Shown here piece after piece: positions 31,633-40,633 of a DNA stretch of 64,000 bases. The first letter of the stretch is position 1, and every line of letters starts with the position of its first letter. The translations under genes and the position numbers were made by a program. The notes under the pieces were generated by a model, which did no database searches, had not been told where the DNA came from, and saw nothing but the letters and a program-made list of their open reading frames with translations. Source of the DNA: Citrobacter portucalensis (lineage in GTDB: Bacteria; Pseudomonadota; Gammaproteobacteria; Enterobacterales; Enterobacteriaceae); NCBI RefSeq assembly GCF_002042885.1, contig NZ_MVFY01000004.1, forward strand, positions 186,001 through 250,000, in the 5' to 3' direction.

Positions 31633-33051
31633 ATGAGCAAAATAAAACAAGCAGACATCGACCGGCTGATTGAGCTGGTTGGCGGGCGCGACAATATCGC
31701 TACGGTGAGTCACTGCATTACTCGCCTGCGTTTTGTGCTGAATCAGCCTGCAAACGCCAGACCGAAAGAGATCGAATTGTTGCCAATGGTCAAAGGCTGC
31801 TTCACCAACGCCGGGCAGTTTCAGGTGGTAATTGGCACCGAGGTGGGCGATTACTACAAAGCGCTGTTGGCGACCACCGGACAAGCCAGTGCCGACAAAG
31901 AGCAGGCAAAGAAAGCGGCGCGGCAGAACATGAAGTGGCACGAGCAGTTGATTTCTCACTTCGCGGAGATCTTCTTCCCTCTGCTGCCAGCACTGATTAG
32001 CGGCGGTCTGATCTTAGGTTTCCGTAACGTGATCGGCGATCTGCCCATGAGTAACGGGCAGACGCTGGCGCAGATGCATCCTTCGCTGAAAACCCTCTAT
32101 GACTTCCTGTGGCTGATTGGCGAAGCGATCTTCTTCTATTTGCCGGTCGGGATTTGTTGGTCGGCGGTGAAGAAAATGGGCGGTACGCCGATCCTCGGTA
32201 TTGTGCTGGGCGTGACCCTGGTTTCTCCGCAACTGATGAACGCCTATTTGCTCGGCCAGCAGGTACCAGAAGTATGGAACTTCGGCCTGTTCAGTATTGA
32301 GAAAGTGGGCTACCAGGCGCAGGTCATACCGGCACTGTTGGCCGGGCTGGCGCTAGGGTTTATTGAAACACGCATGAAGCGCATCGTTCCGGATTACCTG
32401 TATCTGGTGATCGTCCCGGTGTGCTCGCTGATCCTTGCGGTATTCCTTGCGCATGCCTTTATCGGTCCATTTGGCCGCATGATTGGCGACGGTGTCGCGT
32501 TTGCGGTCCGTCATCTGCTGACCGGCAGTTTTGCTCCGATTGGCGCGGCGCTGTTCGGCTTCCTGTACGCCCCGCTGGTGATCACCGGTGTGCATCAGAC
32601 CACGCTGGCTATCGACATGCAGATGATTCAGAGCATGGGCGGCACGCCGGTATGGCCACTGATCGCACTGTCGAATATCGCTCAGGCCTCTGCGGTGGTC
32701 GGGATCATTATCTCCAGTCGCAAACACAACGAACGTGAAATTTCCGTTCCTGCCGCGATCTCCGCCTATCTCGGGGTAACCGAACCAGCAATGTACGGGA
32801 TCAACCTGAAATACCGCTTCCCAATGCTGTGCGCGATGATCGGCTCCGGTCTCGCCGGACTGCTGTGCGGCCTGAACGGTGTGCTGGCGAACGGGATTGG
32901 CGTCGGCGGTTTGCCGGGCATCCTCTCCATCCAGCCGACTTACTGGCAGGTCTTTGGCATGGCGATGGTCATTGCGATTGTCATCCCAATGGTACTGACC
33001 TCATTCGTTTACCAGCGTAAACACCGTCTGGGCACATTACAGATTGTCTAA
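31633..33051 (+). CDS. treB: PTS trehalose-specific EIIBC component
   Basis: 472 residues. Residues 1-85 are the EIIB domain with the phosphorylated cysteine C28 in TVSHCITRLRFVL; the rest is the EIIC channel with about 10 membrane segments. It imports trehalose as trehalose-6-phosphate using EIIA-Glc. First gene of treBC. A perfect GGGGCGCA/TGCGCCCC palindrome separates it from treC. Confidence 0.97.
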   Translation: MSKIKQADIDRLIELVGGRDNIATVSHCITRLRFVLNQPANARPKEIELLPMVKGCFTNAGQFQVVIGTEVGDYYKALLATTGQASADKEQAKKAARQNMKWHEQLISHFAEIFFPLLPALISGGLILGFRNVIGDLPMSNGQTLAQMHPSLKTLYDFLWLIGEAIFFYLPVGICWSAVKKMGGTPILGIVLGVTLVSPQLMNAYLLGQQVPEVWNFGLFSIEKVGYQAQVIPALLAGLALGFIETRMKRIVPDYLYLVIVPVCSLILAVFLAHAFIGPFGRMIGDGVAFAVRHLLTGSFAPIGAALFGFLYAPLVITGVHQTTLAIDMQMIQSMGGTPVWPLIALSNIAQASAVVGIIISSRKHNEREISVPAAISAYLGVTEPAMYGINLKYRFPMLCAMIGSGLAGLLCGLNGVLANGIGVGGLPGILSIQPTYWQVFGMAMVIAIVIPMVLTSFVYQRKHRLGTLQIV

Positions 33052-33060
33052 CTTTTCTTC

Positions 33061-33078
33061 GGGGCGCAGTTGCGCCCC
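33061..33078. repeat. Intercistronic palindrome in treBC
   Basis: GGGGCGCA-GT-TGCGCCCC is an 8-bp perfect stem with a two-base loop directly after treB and without a T run. It may protect treB mRNA or reduce expression of treC relative to treB. Confidence 0.7.
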
Positions 33079-33100
33079 AGCGTATTTCCAGGAAACAACC

Positions 33101-34753
33101 ATGAATATTCCCCACTGGTGGCAAAACGGCGTTATCTATCAGGTTTACCCCAAGAGTTTTCAGGACACCACCGGCAGCGGCACCGGAGATTTACGCGGCG
33201 TGACGCAGCGCCTCGACTATTTGCAAAAGCTGGGCATTGATGCCATCTGGCTGACGCCGTTCTATATTTCGCCGCAGGTTGATAACGGTTACGACGTCGC
33301 AGACTACACGTCTGTCGATCCGGCCTACGGCACGCTGGAAGACTTTGATGAACTGGTGGCGCAGGCGAAAGCGCGCGGCATCCGTATTATTCTCGACATG
33401 GTGTTTAACCACACCTCAACCCAGCACGCCTGGTTTCGTGAAGCGCTGGATAAAGACAGCCCGTATCGTCAGTTTTATTTCTGGCGCGACGGCACGCCAG
33501 ACTGCCCGCCAAATAACTGGCGCTCCAAGTTTGGCGGCAACGCCTGGGGCTGGCACGCCGAAAGCGAGCAGTACTATCTGCACCTCTTTGCTCCGGAGCA
33601 AGCCGACCTGAATTGGGAAAACCCGGCGGTACGCGCCGAGCTTAAGAAAGTATGCGAGTTTTGGGCCGATCGCGGCGTGGACGGACTGCGCCTCGACGTG
33701 GTGAATCTTATCTCTAAAGACCAGGACTTCCCGAACGATCCCGACGGCGATGGACGGCGTTTTTATACCGACGGCCCGCGCGCGCATGAATTTTTGCGTG
33801 AGATGAACCGCGATGTTTTTACCCCACGCAACCTGATGACGGTCGGCGAAATGTCTTCCACTACGCTGGAACATTGCCAGCAGTACGCCGCACAAGATGG
33901 TAGTGAACTGTCGATGACCTTTAACTTCCACCACCTGAAAGTGGATTACCCCAACGGTGAGAAGTGGACGTTAGCAAAACCCGATTATGTGGCGCTAAAA
34001 ACCCTGTTCCGCCACTGGCAGCAGGGCATGTACAATCAGGCCTGGAACGCGCTGTTCTGGTGTAACCACGATCAACCGCGCATCGTGTCGCGTTTTGGCG
34101 ATGAAGGTAAATACCGCGTTCCGTCGGCCAAAATGCTGGCGATGGTGCTGCATGGCATGCAGGGCACCCCCTACATCTACCAGGGTGAAGAGATTGGCAT
34201 GACCAACCCGCACTTCCGCCAGATTACCGATTATCGCGATGTGGAAAGCCATAACATGTTTGCCGAGTTGAACGGCCAGGGACGCGATGCGCAAGAACTG
34301 CTGGCGATCCTCGCCAGTAAATCACGCGATAACAGCCGCACGCCGATGCAATGGGATAGCAGCAAACACGCGGGCTTCACCTACGGCGAGCCGTGGATCA
34401 ATCTGTGTGACAACGCAGCAGACATCAACGTGGCGGCAGCACTGAACGATACCGACTCGGTGTTCTACACCTATCAGAAGCTGATCGCCTTGCGCAAAGC
34501 GGAGCCGGTTATCACCTGGGGCGACTACCAGGATCTGCTACCGGACAGCCCGCATCTGTGGTGCTATCAACGAGAGTGGCAAGGGCAGCGGCTGCTGGTC
34601 ATTGCCAATCTGAGCGGTACCTTTCAGAGCTGGCAGCCAGCCCAGACCGACGGAAACTGGCAGGTGCTGATGCACAACTATGCCGAGGTTGCCAGCCAAC
34701 CTGGGGACATGACACTGCGTCCTTTTGAGGCCGTCTGGTGGTTGCAAAAATAG
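33101..34753 (+). CDS. treC: Trehalose-6-phosphate hydrolase (GH13)
   Basis: 550 residues from the ATG at 33101 (MNIPHWWQNGVIYQVYPKSF) with AGGAAA upstream; the frame is open from 33044 but that part overlaps treB. It cleaves trehalose-6-phosphate to glucose and glucose-6-phosphate in the cytosol. GH13 regions are present: DMVFNH, GLRLDVVNLI (nucleophile Asp), TVGEMS (acid Glu) and WCNHDQPR (third Asp). Confidence 0.97.
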   Translation: MNIPHWWQNGVIYQVYPKSFQDTTGSGTGDLRGVTQRLDYLQKLGIDAIWLTPFYISPQVDNGYDVADYTSVDPAYGTLEDFDELVAQAKARGIRIILDMVFNHTSTQHAWFREALDKDSPYRQFYFWRDGTPDCPPNNWRSKFGGNAWGWHAESEQYYLHLFAPEQADLNWENPAVRAELKKVCEFWADRGVDGLRLDVVNLISKDQDFPNDPDGDGRRFYTDGPRAHEFLREMNRDVFTPRNLMTVGEMSSTTLEHCQQYAAQDGSELSMTFNFHHLKVDYPNGEKWTLAKPDYVALKTLFRHWQQGMYNQAWNALFWCNHDQPRIVSRFGDEGKYRVPSAKMLAMVLHGMQGTPYIYQGEEIGMTNPHFRQITDYRDVESHNMFAELNGQGRDAQELLAILASKSRDNSRTPMQWDSSKHAGFTYGEPWINLCDNAADINVAAALNDTDSVFYTYQKLIALRKAEPVITWGDYQDLLPDSPHLWCYQREWQGQRLLVIANLSGTFQSWQPAQTDGNWQVLMHNYAEVASQPGDMTLRPFEAVWWLQK

Positions 34754-34767
34754 CTTGCAATTATGTT

Positions 34768-34798
34768 CAGGCCCGGTACGCATAGCGCTACCGGGCGT
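34768..34798. repeat. REP element after treC
   Basis: A single REP unit, GGCCCGGTACGCATAGCGCTACCGGGC. Confidence 0.75.
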
Positions 34799-34942
34799 TG
34801 CTACATACGCTTAGCTTAGCTTCCTGTTTTTGTTGAATAATTAATCAGAATTTTCTGCCCACAATTTACAATCGCTGTACTGCCCGTCATCTGTACGCTC
34901 CGATTTTTACTTTGCGCTACATCAAATAAATCGTAAACATCC

Positions 34943-35000
34943 TTGATGCAAATCACTACATATAGAACTTAAAATGCACGCCGACCCAATATGTTGTATT
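34943..35000 (+). promoter_or_regulatory. nrdDG control region: FNR box and NrdR-like box
   Basis: The 408-bp space before nrdD contains TTGATGCAAATCAC (34943-34956), one mismatch from the FNR consensus TTGAT-N4-ATCAA. It is followed by ACCCAATATGTTGTAT (34984-34999), which agrees with the NrdR box at 13 of 16 positions. Anaerobic activation by FNR and repression by NrdR are known for E. coli nrdDG. The rest of the space carries no gene. Confidence 0.7.
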
Positions 35001-35161
35001 AATCGACTACAATTGCTACAACTACAGTGCACCGTTTAACGGTGGAATTGTGGATAAAGTGGGTCAGGATTGCGGGAAGTCATTGGCCAGATAGATGAAT
35101 AAAGCCATGACCGCTTCCCCAACCTCTGTGGATAACCTGTTCTTATAAATATGGAGTGATC

Positions 35162-37300
35162 ATGACACCGCATGTGATGAAACGAGATGGCTGTAAAGTG
35201 CCGTTTAAATCAGAGCGCATCAAAGAAGCCATTCTGCGTGCAGCTAAAGCAGCGGGAGTCGATGACGCAGATTACTGTGCCACCGTCGCAGAAGTCGTTA
35301 GTAGCCAGATGAATGAGCGCAGCCAGGTCGATATCAACGAGATCCAGACAGCGGTAGAAAACCAGCTGATGTCTGGTCCGTACAAACAACTCGCCCGTGC
35401 GTACATCGAATATCGCCACGACCGTGATATACAGCGTGAAAAACGTGGCCGTCTGAACCAGGAAATTCGTGGTCTGGTTGAGCAAACCAACTCTGCTCTG
35501 CTGAACGAAAACGCCAACAAAGACAGCAAAGTGATCCCGACCCAGCGCGATCTGCTGGCCGGTATCGTCGCCAAACACTATGCGCGTCAACACCTGTTGC
35601 CGCGTGATGTCGTCCAGGCGCACGAGCGTGGTGATATTCACTATCACGATCTCGACTACTCTCCGTTCTTCCCAATGTTTAACTGCATGCTGATCGACCT
35701 GAAAGGTATGCTGACGCAGGGCTTTAAGATGGGTAACGCGGAGATTGAGCCGCCAAAATCCATCTCCACCGCGACGGCCGTCACCGCGCAAATTATCGCG
35801 CAGGTTGCCAGCCATATTTATGGCGGTACCACCATTAACCGTATTGACGAAGTTCTCGCACCGTTCGTGACCGAGAGCTTTAATAAGCATCGCAAAACCG
35901 CTGAAGAGTGGCAGATCCCAGATGCCGACGGTTATGCGCATTCCCGTACCGAGAAAGAGTGCTACGACGCATTCCAGTCCCTTGAGTATGAAGTGAATAC
36001 CCTGCATACCGCCAACGGTCAGACGCCGTTCGTCACCTTCGGTTTCGGCCTGGGAACCAGCTGGGAATCGCGTTTGATCCAGCAGTCCATTCTGCGTAAC
36101 CGCATTGCTGGCCTGGGTAAAAATCGTAAAACCGCCGTGTTCCCGAAACTGGTGTTTGCTATTCGTGACGGTCTGAACCACAAGTTTGGCGATCCGAACT
36201 ATGACATCAAGCAGCTGGCGCTGGAGTGCGCGAGCAAGCGTATGTATCCGGACATCCTGAACTACGATCAGGTGGTTAAAGTGACCGGCTCGTTCAAAAC
36301 GCCAATGGGCTGCCGCAGCTTCCTGGGCGTATGGGAAAACGAGAACGGCGAACAGGTTCACGATGGCCGTAACAACCTCGGCGTTATCAGCCTTAACCTG
36401 CCGCGTATCGCGCTGGAAGCTCATGGCGATGAAACCACCTTCTGGAAACTGCTCGACGACCGTCTGATCCTGGCGCGTAAAGCGCTGATGACCCGCATTG
36501 CGCGTCTGGAAGGCGTGAAGGCCCGCGTTGCACCGATCCTGTATATGGAAGGGGCCTGCGGCGTACGTCTGAAAGCAGATGATGACGTGTCTGAAATCTT
36601 TAAAAACGGCCGCGCGTCGATTTCTCTGGGTTACATTGGTATTCACGAAACCATCAACGCGCTGTTTGGCGACAAACACTTGTACGACAGCGAGCAGCTT
36701 CGCGCTAAAGCTATCGCCATTGTGGAACGTCTGCGTCAGGCAGTCGATCAGTGGAAAGACGAAACCGGCTACGGCTTTAGCCTGTACAGTACACCAAGTG
36801 AAAACCTGTGCGATCGTTTCTGCCGTCTGGATACCGCCGAGTTTGGCGTGGTGCCGGGTGTTACCGACAAAGGTTACTACACCAACAGTTTCCACCTCGA
36901 CGTGGAGAAAAAGGTTAACCCGTACGACAAGATCGATTTTGAAGCGCCGTACCCGCCGCTGGCGAATGGAGGTTTCATTTGCTACGGCGAGTACCCGAAC
37001 ATTCAGCACAACCTGAAAGCACTGGAAGACGTCTGGGATTACAGCTATCAGCACGTGCCGTATTACGGGACCAACACGCCAATCGATGAATGCTACGAGT
37101 GCGGCTTTACCGGTGAGTTCGAGTGCACCAGCAAAGGCTTTACCTGCCCGAAATGTGGTAACCACGACGCCGCGCGCGTGTCGGTCACCCGCCGCGTATG
37201 CGGTTATTTAGGCAGCCCGGACGCTCGTCCGTTTAACGCCGGTAAGCAGGAAGAAGTGAAGCGCCGCGTTAAGCATTTAGGTAATGGGCAGATCGGTTAA
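35162..37300 (+). CDS. nrdD: Anaerobic ribonucleoside-triphosphate reductase
   Basis: 712 residues from the ATG at 35162, with GGAG 5 nt upstream; a GTG two codons earlier is less likely. It is an oxygen-sensitive glycyl-radical enzyme that makes dNTPs from NTPs using formate. An ATP-cone lies at about 1-95. The zinc site is CYECGF...CPKCGN near 644-665. The C-terminal RVCGYLG carries the radical glycine near 681. It needs NrdG for activation. FNR and NrdR boxes lie upstream. Confidence 0.98.
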   Translation: MTPHVMKRDGCKVPFKSERIKEAILRAAKAAGVDDADYCATVAEVVSSQMNERSQVDINEIQTAVENQLMSGPYKQLARAYIEYRHDRDIQREKRGRLNQEIRGLVEQTNSALLNENANKDSKVIPTQRDLLAGIVAKHYARQHLLPRDVVQAHERGDIHYHDLDYSPFFPMFNCMLIDLKGMLTQGFKMGNAEIEPPKSISTATAVTAQIIAQVASHIYGGTTINRIDEVLAPFVTESFNKHRKTAEEWQIPDADGYAHSRTEKECYDAFQSLEYEVNTLHTANGQTPFVTFGFGLGTSWESRLIQQSILRNRIAGLGKNRKTAVFPKLVFAIRDGLNHKFGDPNYDIKQLALECASKRMYPDILNYDQVVKVTGSFKTPMGCRSFLGVWENENGEQVHDGRNNLGVISLNLPRIALEAHGDETTFWKLLDDRLILARKALMTRIARLEGVKARVAPILYMEGACGVRLKADDDVSEIFKNGRASISLGYIGIHETINALFGDKHLYDSEQLRAKAIAIVERLRQAVDQWKDETGYGFSLYSTPSENLCDRFCRLDTAEFGVVPGVTDKGYYTNSFHLDVEKKVNPYDKIDFEAPYPPLANGGFICYGEYPNIQHNLKALEDVWDYSYQHVPYYGTNTPIDECYECGFTGEFECTSKGFTCPKCGNHDAARVSVTRRVCGYLGSPDARPFNAGKQEEVKRRVKHLGNGQIG

Positions 37301-37333
37301 TTTCGACAGTATTATTGCCTGGCGATGTGACGC

Positions 37334-37460
37334 TTTTCGCAAAGCAATTGGCGCCAGGACAAGGCGGCAAGCAAGCGAATCCCGGGGAGCTTACATAAGT
37401 AAGTGACCCGGGTGAGCGAGCGCAGACAACGCAGTAATGGCGTCAATTGAGAAGCGAAAA
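37334..37460. repeat. ERIC element (127 bp) between nrdD and nrdG
   Basis: The conserved ERIC core is present as GCGAATCCCGGGGAGCTTAC and AAGTAAGTGACCCGGGTGAG, with a central hairpin. The outer inverted repeat is TTTTCGCAAAGCAATTGGCG on the left and its counterpart around CGTCAATTGAGAAGCGAAAA on the right. The span of 127 bp is the canonical ERIC length. Its right end carries the first base of the nrdG ATG and all of the upstream ribosome-site region. Confidence 0.92.
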
Positions 37461-37924
37461 TGCGATACCATCAATACTATCCTGTCGATATCGTCAACGG
37501 CCCAGGAACCCGCTGCACCCTGTTTGTGTCGGGATGCGTGCATGAATGCCCTGGCTGCTATAACAAAAGCACCTGGCGACTCAATTCCGGCCAGCCGTTT
37601 ACCAAAGAGATGGAAGACAAGATCATTGCCGATCTGAACGACACGCGAATCCCTCGCCAGGGTATTTCGCTGTCCGGCGGCGATCCGCTGCATCCGCAAA
37701 ACGTGCCGGATATCCTGCAACTGGTACAGCGTATTCACGCTGAGTGTCCGGGGAAAGATATCTGGGTGTGGACCGGCTACAAGCTTGATGAACTCAACGC
37801 CGCACAAATGCAGGTGGTGGATCTCATCAACGTGCTGGTCGATGGTAAATTTGTGCAGGATCTTAAAGACCCGGCGCTGATCTGGCGCGGTAGCAGCAAC
37901 CAGGTTGTACATCATTTGCGTTAA
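37460..37924 (+). CDS. nrdG: Anaerobic ribonucleotide reductase activating enzyme
   Basis: 154 residues. It is a radical-SAM enzyme that generates the glycyl radical in NrdD. The CxxxCxxC [4Fe-4S] motif is C26-VHE-C30-PG-C33, followed by the SGGDPL SAM-binding segment. Translation starts at the right end of the ERIC element, where GAG/AAG is the only Shine-Dalgarno-like sequence. Second gene of nrdDG. Confidence 0.97.
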   Translation: MRYHQYYPVDIVNGPGTRCTLFVSGCVHECPGCYNKSTWRLNSGQPFTKEMEDKIIADLNDTRIPRQGISLSGGDPLHPQNVPDILQLVQRIHAECPGKDIWVWTGYKLDELNAAQMQVVDLINVLVDGKFVQDLKDPALIWRGSSNQVVHHLR

Positions 37925-37957
37925 CTTTCAGGCGGTAAATATTCTGTTATCCGCCTC

Positions 37958-39871
37958 TCAAAAACGGCTCACACACTCCATCGCAACCGCTTTGAACTCG
38001 GTGAAATTGCGACACGCGCAGAGTCGCGTCATCGCGCGTTCGCGCAGGAAGGTGACGAAGATATCGTAGATAGCCATCGCCTCTTCGTATTCACTCTTGC
38101 TGATGGCGAGCAAGAAGATCACGTGGGCCGTTTCATCTCCCCAGGCGATACCCTGCGGGGCGAGGATGGTGTAGACCACCGTTTTCTTTGCCAGCAGACC
38201 AAGGGCGTGCGGCAAGGCAATGCTGTCACCCAGCATGGTGCTGACGATGGCCTCACGCTCAACCACCGAATCAAGAAACTCCGCGTCGACAAAACCTTCA
38301 TCCTGCAACTGACGGCATAAGGTTTTGAACAACGTTTGTTGATCCATTGGCTCGTCAATCACACGAAAATGGGCGGCATCGAAGAATTTGTTCAACATCC
38401 ACGGACGGGTTCTGTCGACCAGCACCAGTTTGCCAATCTGCTCCAGCTGATAATCGGTAGGGAATGGCGCAATCATCACCACCGGCTTATCTTTTTCACC
38501 AATCCGCGCGGTTGAGATGACAAAATCTTCGCTGATGCTTTCCCGCTGTTCGTAGTCGCGAAGCGTTACGGTATCGACGATCTCTATCTGCGGATACTTA
38601 CGCGCCAGTACCGCTTCAATCATCCGCGCCATCGCATTTCCGGCATCGCATACCAGCAGAACCTTCGGCTGCCTCTGGTAACCGATGTTGTAACTACGCT
38701 CCAGCCCGACGCCAATATGCAGCACGAGGAAGCCAATCTCATTTTCACTGATGGTGTACGGCGTATATTTTCCCCATCCCGAGACGGCGGCCAGCGTCAT
38801 GTCCCACGCCATGGGGTAGTGCTGTTTAATATTTTCCAACAACGGATTGGGGATCATTATCTGGTAACGCACCCGGGTGATCATCGTCTTAATATGCGTC
38901 AGCAGGTCAGCATGCAACTGTTTATCATTCAACAGGTTGTAGTTGTACTGGGTGTTGATAAAACGCAGGATGTAATTGACCAACGCTTCGTCATCATCCG
39001 CATTGATAGCACTGGGCGCGATCTCCTGAACCTGGCGGGCAGCAATATGCACCTGTAGCCAGTTTTCTTCGGAAACGGAAAGCGGTTTGTCTGCCAGGCG
39101 GTGCAGTACCGCCGCGATTTCCCGCGTGGCCAGGCACACCGATTGATCGGCCTCTTCTGCGGCAAAATCCGGGAGTGGATATCCTTCGCTAATCCGCCGT
39201 ACCGCCACCGCGCAGTACAAGCGTAAAAACAGCTCGCCCTCATCGGTCAGACGAATATGGAAACGGGCAAAAATGTCCTGCAAAACGGGTTGCAACTGTT
39301 CAGGAAGCCCCGCATTCAGCGCTTCTTGCGTCACTAACGGATGCTGCGGATCCTGCTGCGCCAGCGTCCACAGCAGATCGGTCAAACAGGCGCGGATCGC
39401 CATTTCGCTGCCGAACAGCTTCATGCCGTGACGGGGACGCGTTTCCAGCGTCAGATGATAACGTTGCAGATGCTCGCGCACCTCAGCCATATCGTTTTGC
39501 AGCGTCGCTCGGCTGATAAACCATTCATCAGCCAAATCTTCCAGCTTCAGCGAGAAAGCCGACGTCAGAAAACGCACCACCAGCCAGTGTATCCGTTCCT
39601 GGCTGGTGCGTGGGATGCGCAGCAACGTATTGGGCTGCTGCGTTTGCAGGGTGTGAAAGCTTGCCGGGTCGTCAATTTTGAGCTGATATCCATTACCCCG
39701 GCTGAGGACAAACTGTGCGCCATACTGGGTGAGCAGCGCGTTTAGCGCGGTGATATCCGCCCGTACGGTGCGTGTGGAAACCGACAACCGCTGCGCCAGC
39801 TCGTCCTGTGGAAGCGCTTCGTTTTGCAACATGGCAAACAGCTGTGCTAAACGTTGGTTGGGGAATCGCAC
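37958..39871 (-). CDS. PTS-controlled transcriptional regulator (BglG/MtlR type, two PRDs, EIIB- and EIIA-like domains)
   Basis: 637 residues. An N-terminal HTH (LPQDELAQRLSVSTRTVRADI, about 18-40) and a second HTH/Mga-like region (about 95-140) are followed by two PRDs. Their candidate phospho-histidines are H275 in PRD1 and H320/H385 in PRD2. A Gat-type EIIB-like domain follows with C408 in VLLVCDAGNAMA. An EIIA-Fru/Mtl-like domain follows with H555 in DSIALPHA. Such proteins are activated or silenced by phosphorylation through HPr and cognate PTS components. It is the last gene of the nine-gene operon, 21 nt after the aldolase gene, and so probably autoregulates. It differs from the sigma-54-type DgaR of the Salmonella D-glucosaminate operon. 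Confidence 0.85.
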   Translation of the reverse strand: MRFPNQRLAQLFAMLQNEALPQDELAQRLSVSTRTVRADITALNALLTQYGAQFVLSRGNGYQLKIDDPASFHTLQTQQPNTLLRIPRTSQERIHWLVVRFLTSAFSLKLEDLADEWFISRATLQNDMAEVREHLQRYHLTLETRPRHGMKLFGSEMAIRACLTDLLWTLAQQDPQHPLVTQEALNAGLPEQLQPVLQDIFARFHIRLTDEGELFLRLYCAVAVRRISEGYPLPDFAAEEADQSVCLATREIAAVLHRLADKPLSVSEENWLQVHIAARQVQEIAPSAINADDDEALVNYILRFINTQYNYNLLNDKQLHADLLTHIKTMITRVRYQIMIPNPLLENIKQHYPMAWDMTLAAVSGWGKYTPYTISENEIGFLVLHIGVGLERSYNIGYQRQPKVLLVCDAGNAMARMIEAVLARKYPQIEIVDTVTLRDYEQRESISEDFVISTARIGEKDKPVVMIAPFPTDYQLEQIGKLVLVDRTRPWMLNKFFDAAHFRVIDEPMDQQTLFKTLCRQLQDEGFVDAEFLDSVVEREAIVSTMLGDSIALPHALGLLAKKTVVYTILAPQGIAWGDETAHVIFLLAISKSEYEEAMAIYDIFVTFLRERAMTRLCACRNFTEFKAVAMECVSRF

Positions 39872-39892
39872 GTCAGTTTCCTCATCAGTCAG

Positions 39893-40633
39893 TTAGCCTA
39901 CGCAGGCCCGGGTCATCGCCATCAGTTGGCGTACGTCGTCCGGACGAGTGTTACCACTCACCTTATCAATAATCGAACTATAGATGTGAGGAATGATTTT
40001 ACTCACTCCGGCATCGAGGGCAATTTGCAGGATTTCAGTGAAATTATCCAGATCGATACCGCCGGTTGGCTCAAGCCAGAAGTCATGACGGGCGCAGGCC
40101 TGCGCGACCGCAATGTACTCGTCACGGCATTTCAGGCCGCCCATCGGGAAGTATTTAATTGAGCTACCGCCCATGTCTTTGAGCAGCGCAATCGCGGTTT
40201 CTACCGGCACAATACCGTCCGGCGACTGGCTGCTTAGCGGACCAGTGGAGATTTTCACCCTGCCCGGCGTGCCGGTTGGCGAGACCAGACCATTGACCAC
40301 TGTCTCCTGCTGGCCCAGCAGCGCGCGACTGGTGGCCACGCCGGTAAAGACCTGATTGACATGCTGTGGCTGCACCTGACGGGAGATTTCACTGACCATC
40401 GCCGACTGGTTAGGATCGCCCGCCCCCAGCCCCACGGAGAGCGCATTGTCGATAAGGGCCGCGTATTCACGCATATCCGCTACCGCGCTTGCGACATCCG
40501 GGTAATTTTTTGACAACACGCCAACCAGCACGTGTCCTTCCGCCGCCGCATAAATGTCCCGGGCATTTTCTTTGGAGCCTGCCAGCACGTTCAGGCAGAC
40601 GCGGTCACGATAAAAGTTAGGGGTCAGTTTCAT
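39893..40633 (-). CDS. KDGP aldolase, DgaF-like
   Basis: 246 residues, resembling DgaF of the D-glucosaminate pathway, which cleaves 2-keto-3-deoxygluconate-6-phosphate to pyruvate and glyceraldehyde-3-phosphate. K160 in SSIKYFPMGGL is the likely Schiff-base lysine by comparison with the KFFPA motif of KDPG aldolase. EPTGGID near 188-194 is the phosphate/active-site loop. It overlaps the DgaE-like gene by 4 nt (ATGA), showing translational coupling. Confidence 0.82.
   Translation of the reverse strand: MKLTPNFYRDRVCLNVLAGSKENARDIYAAAEGHVLVGVLSKNYPDVASAVADMREYAALIDNALSVGLGAGDPNQSAMVSEISRQVQPQHVNQVFTGVATSRALLGQQETVVNGLVSPTGTPGRVKISTGPLSSQSPDGIVPVETAIALLKDMGGSSIKYFPMGGLKCRDEYIAVAQACARHDFWLEPTGGIDLDNFTEILQIALDAGVSKIIPHIYSSIIDKVSGNTRPDDVRQLMAMTRACVG

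Noticed and set aside
35210-37165. A 651-codon open frame antisense to nrdD
   Set aside because: Antisense shadow of nrdD with the same biased composition and no supporting signals.
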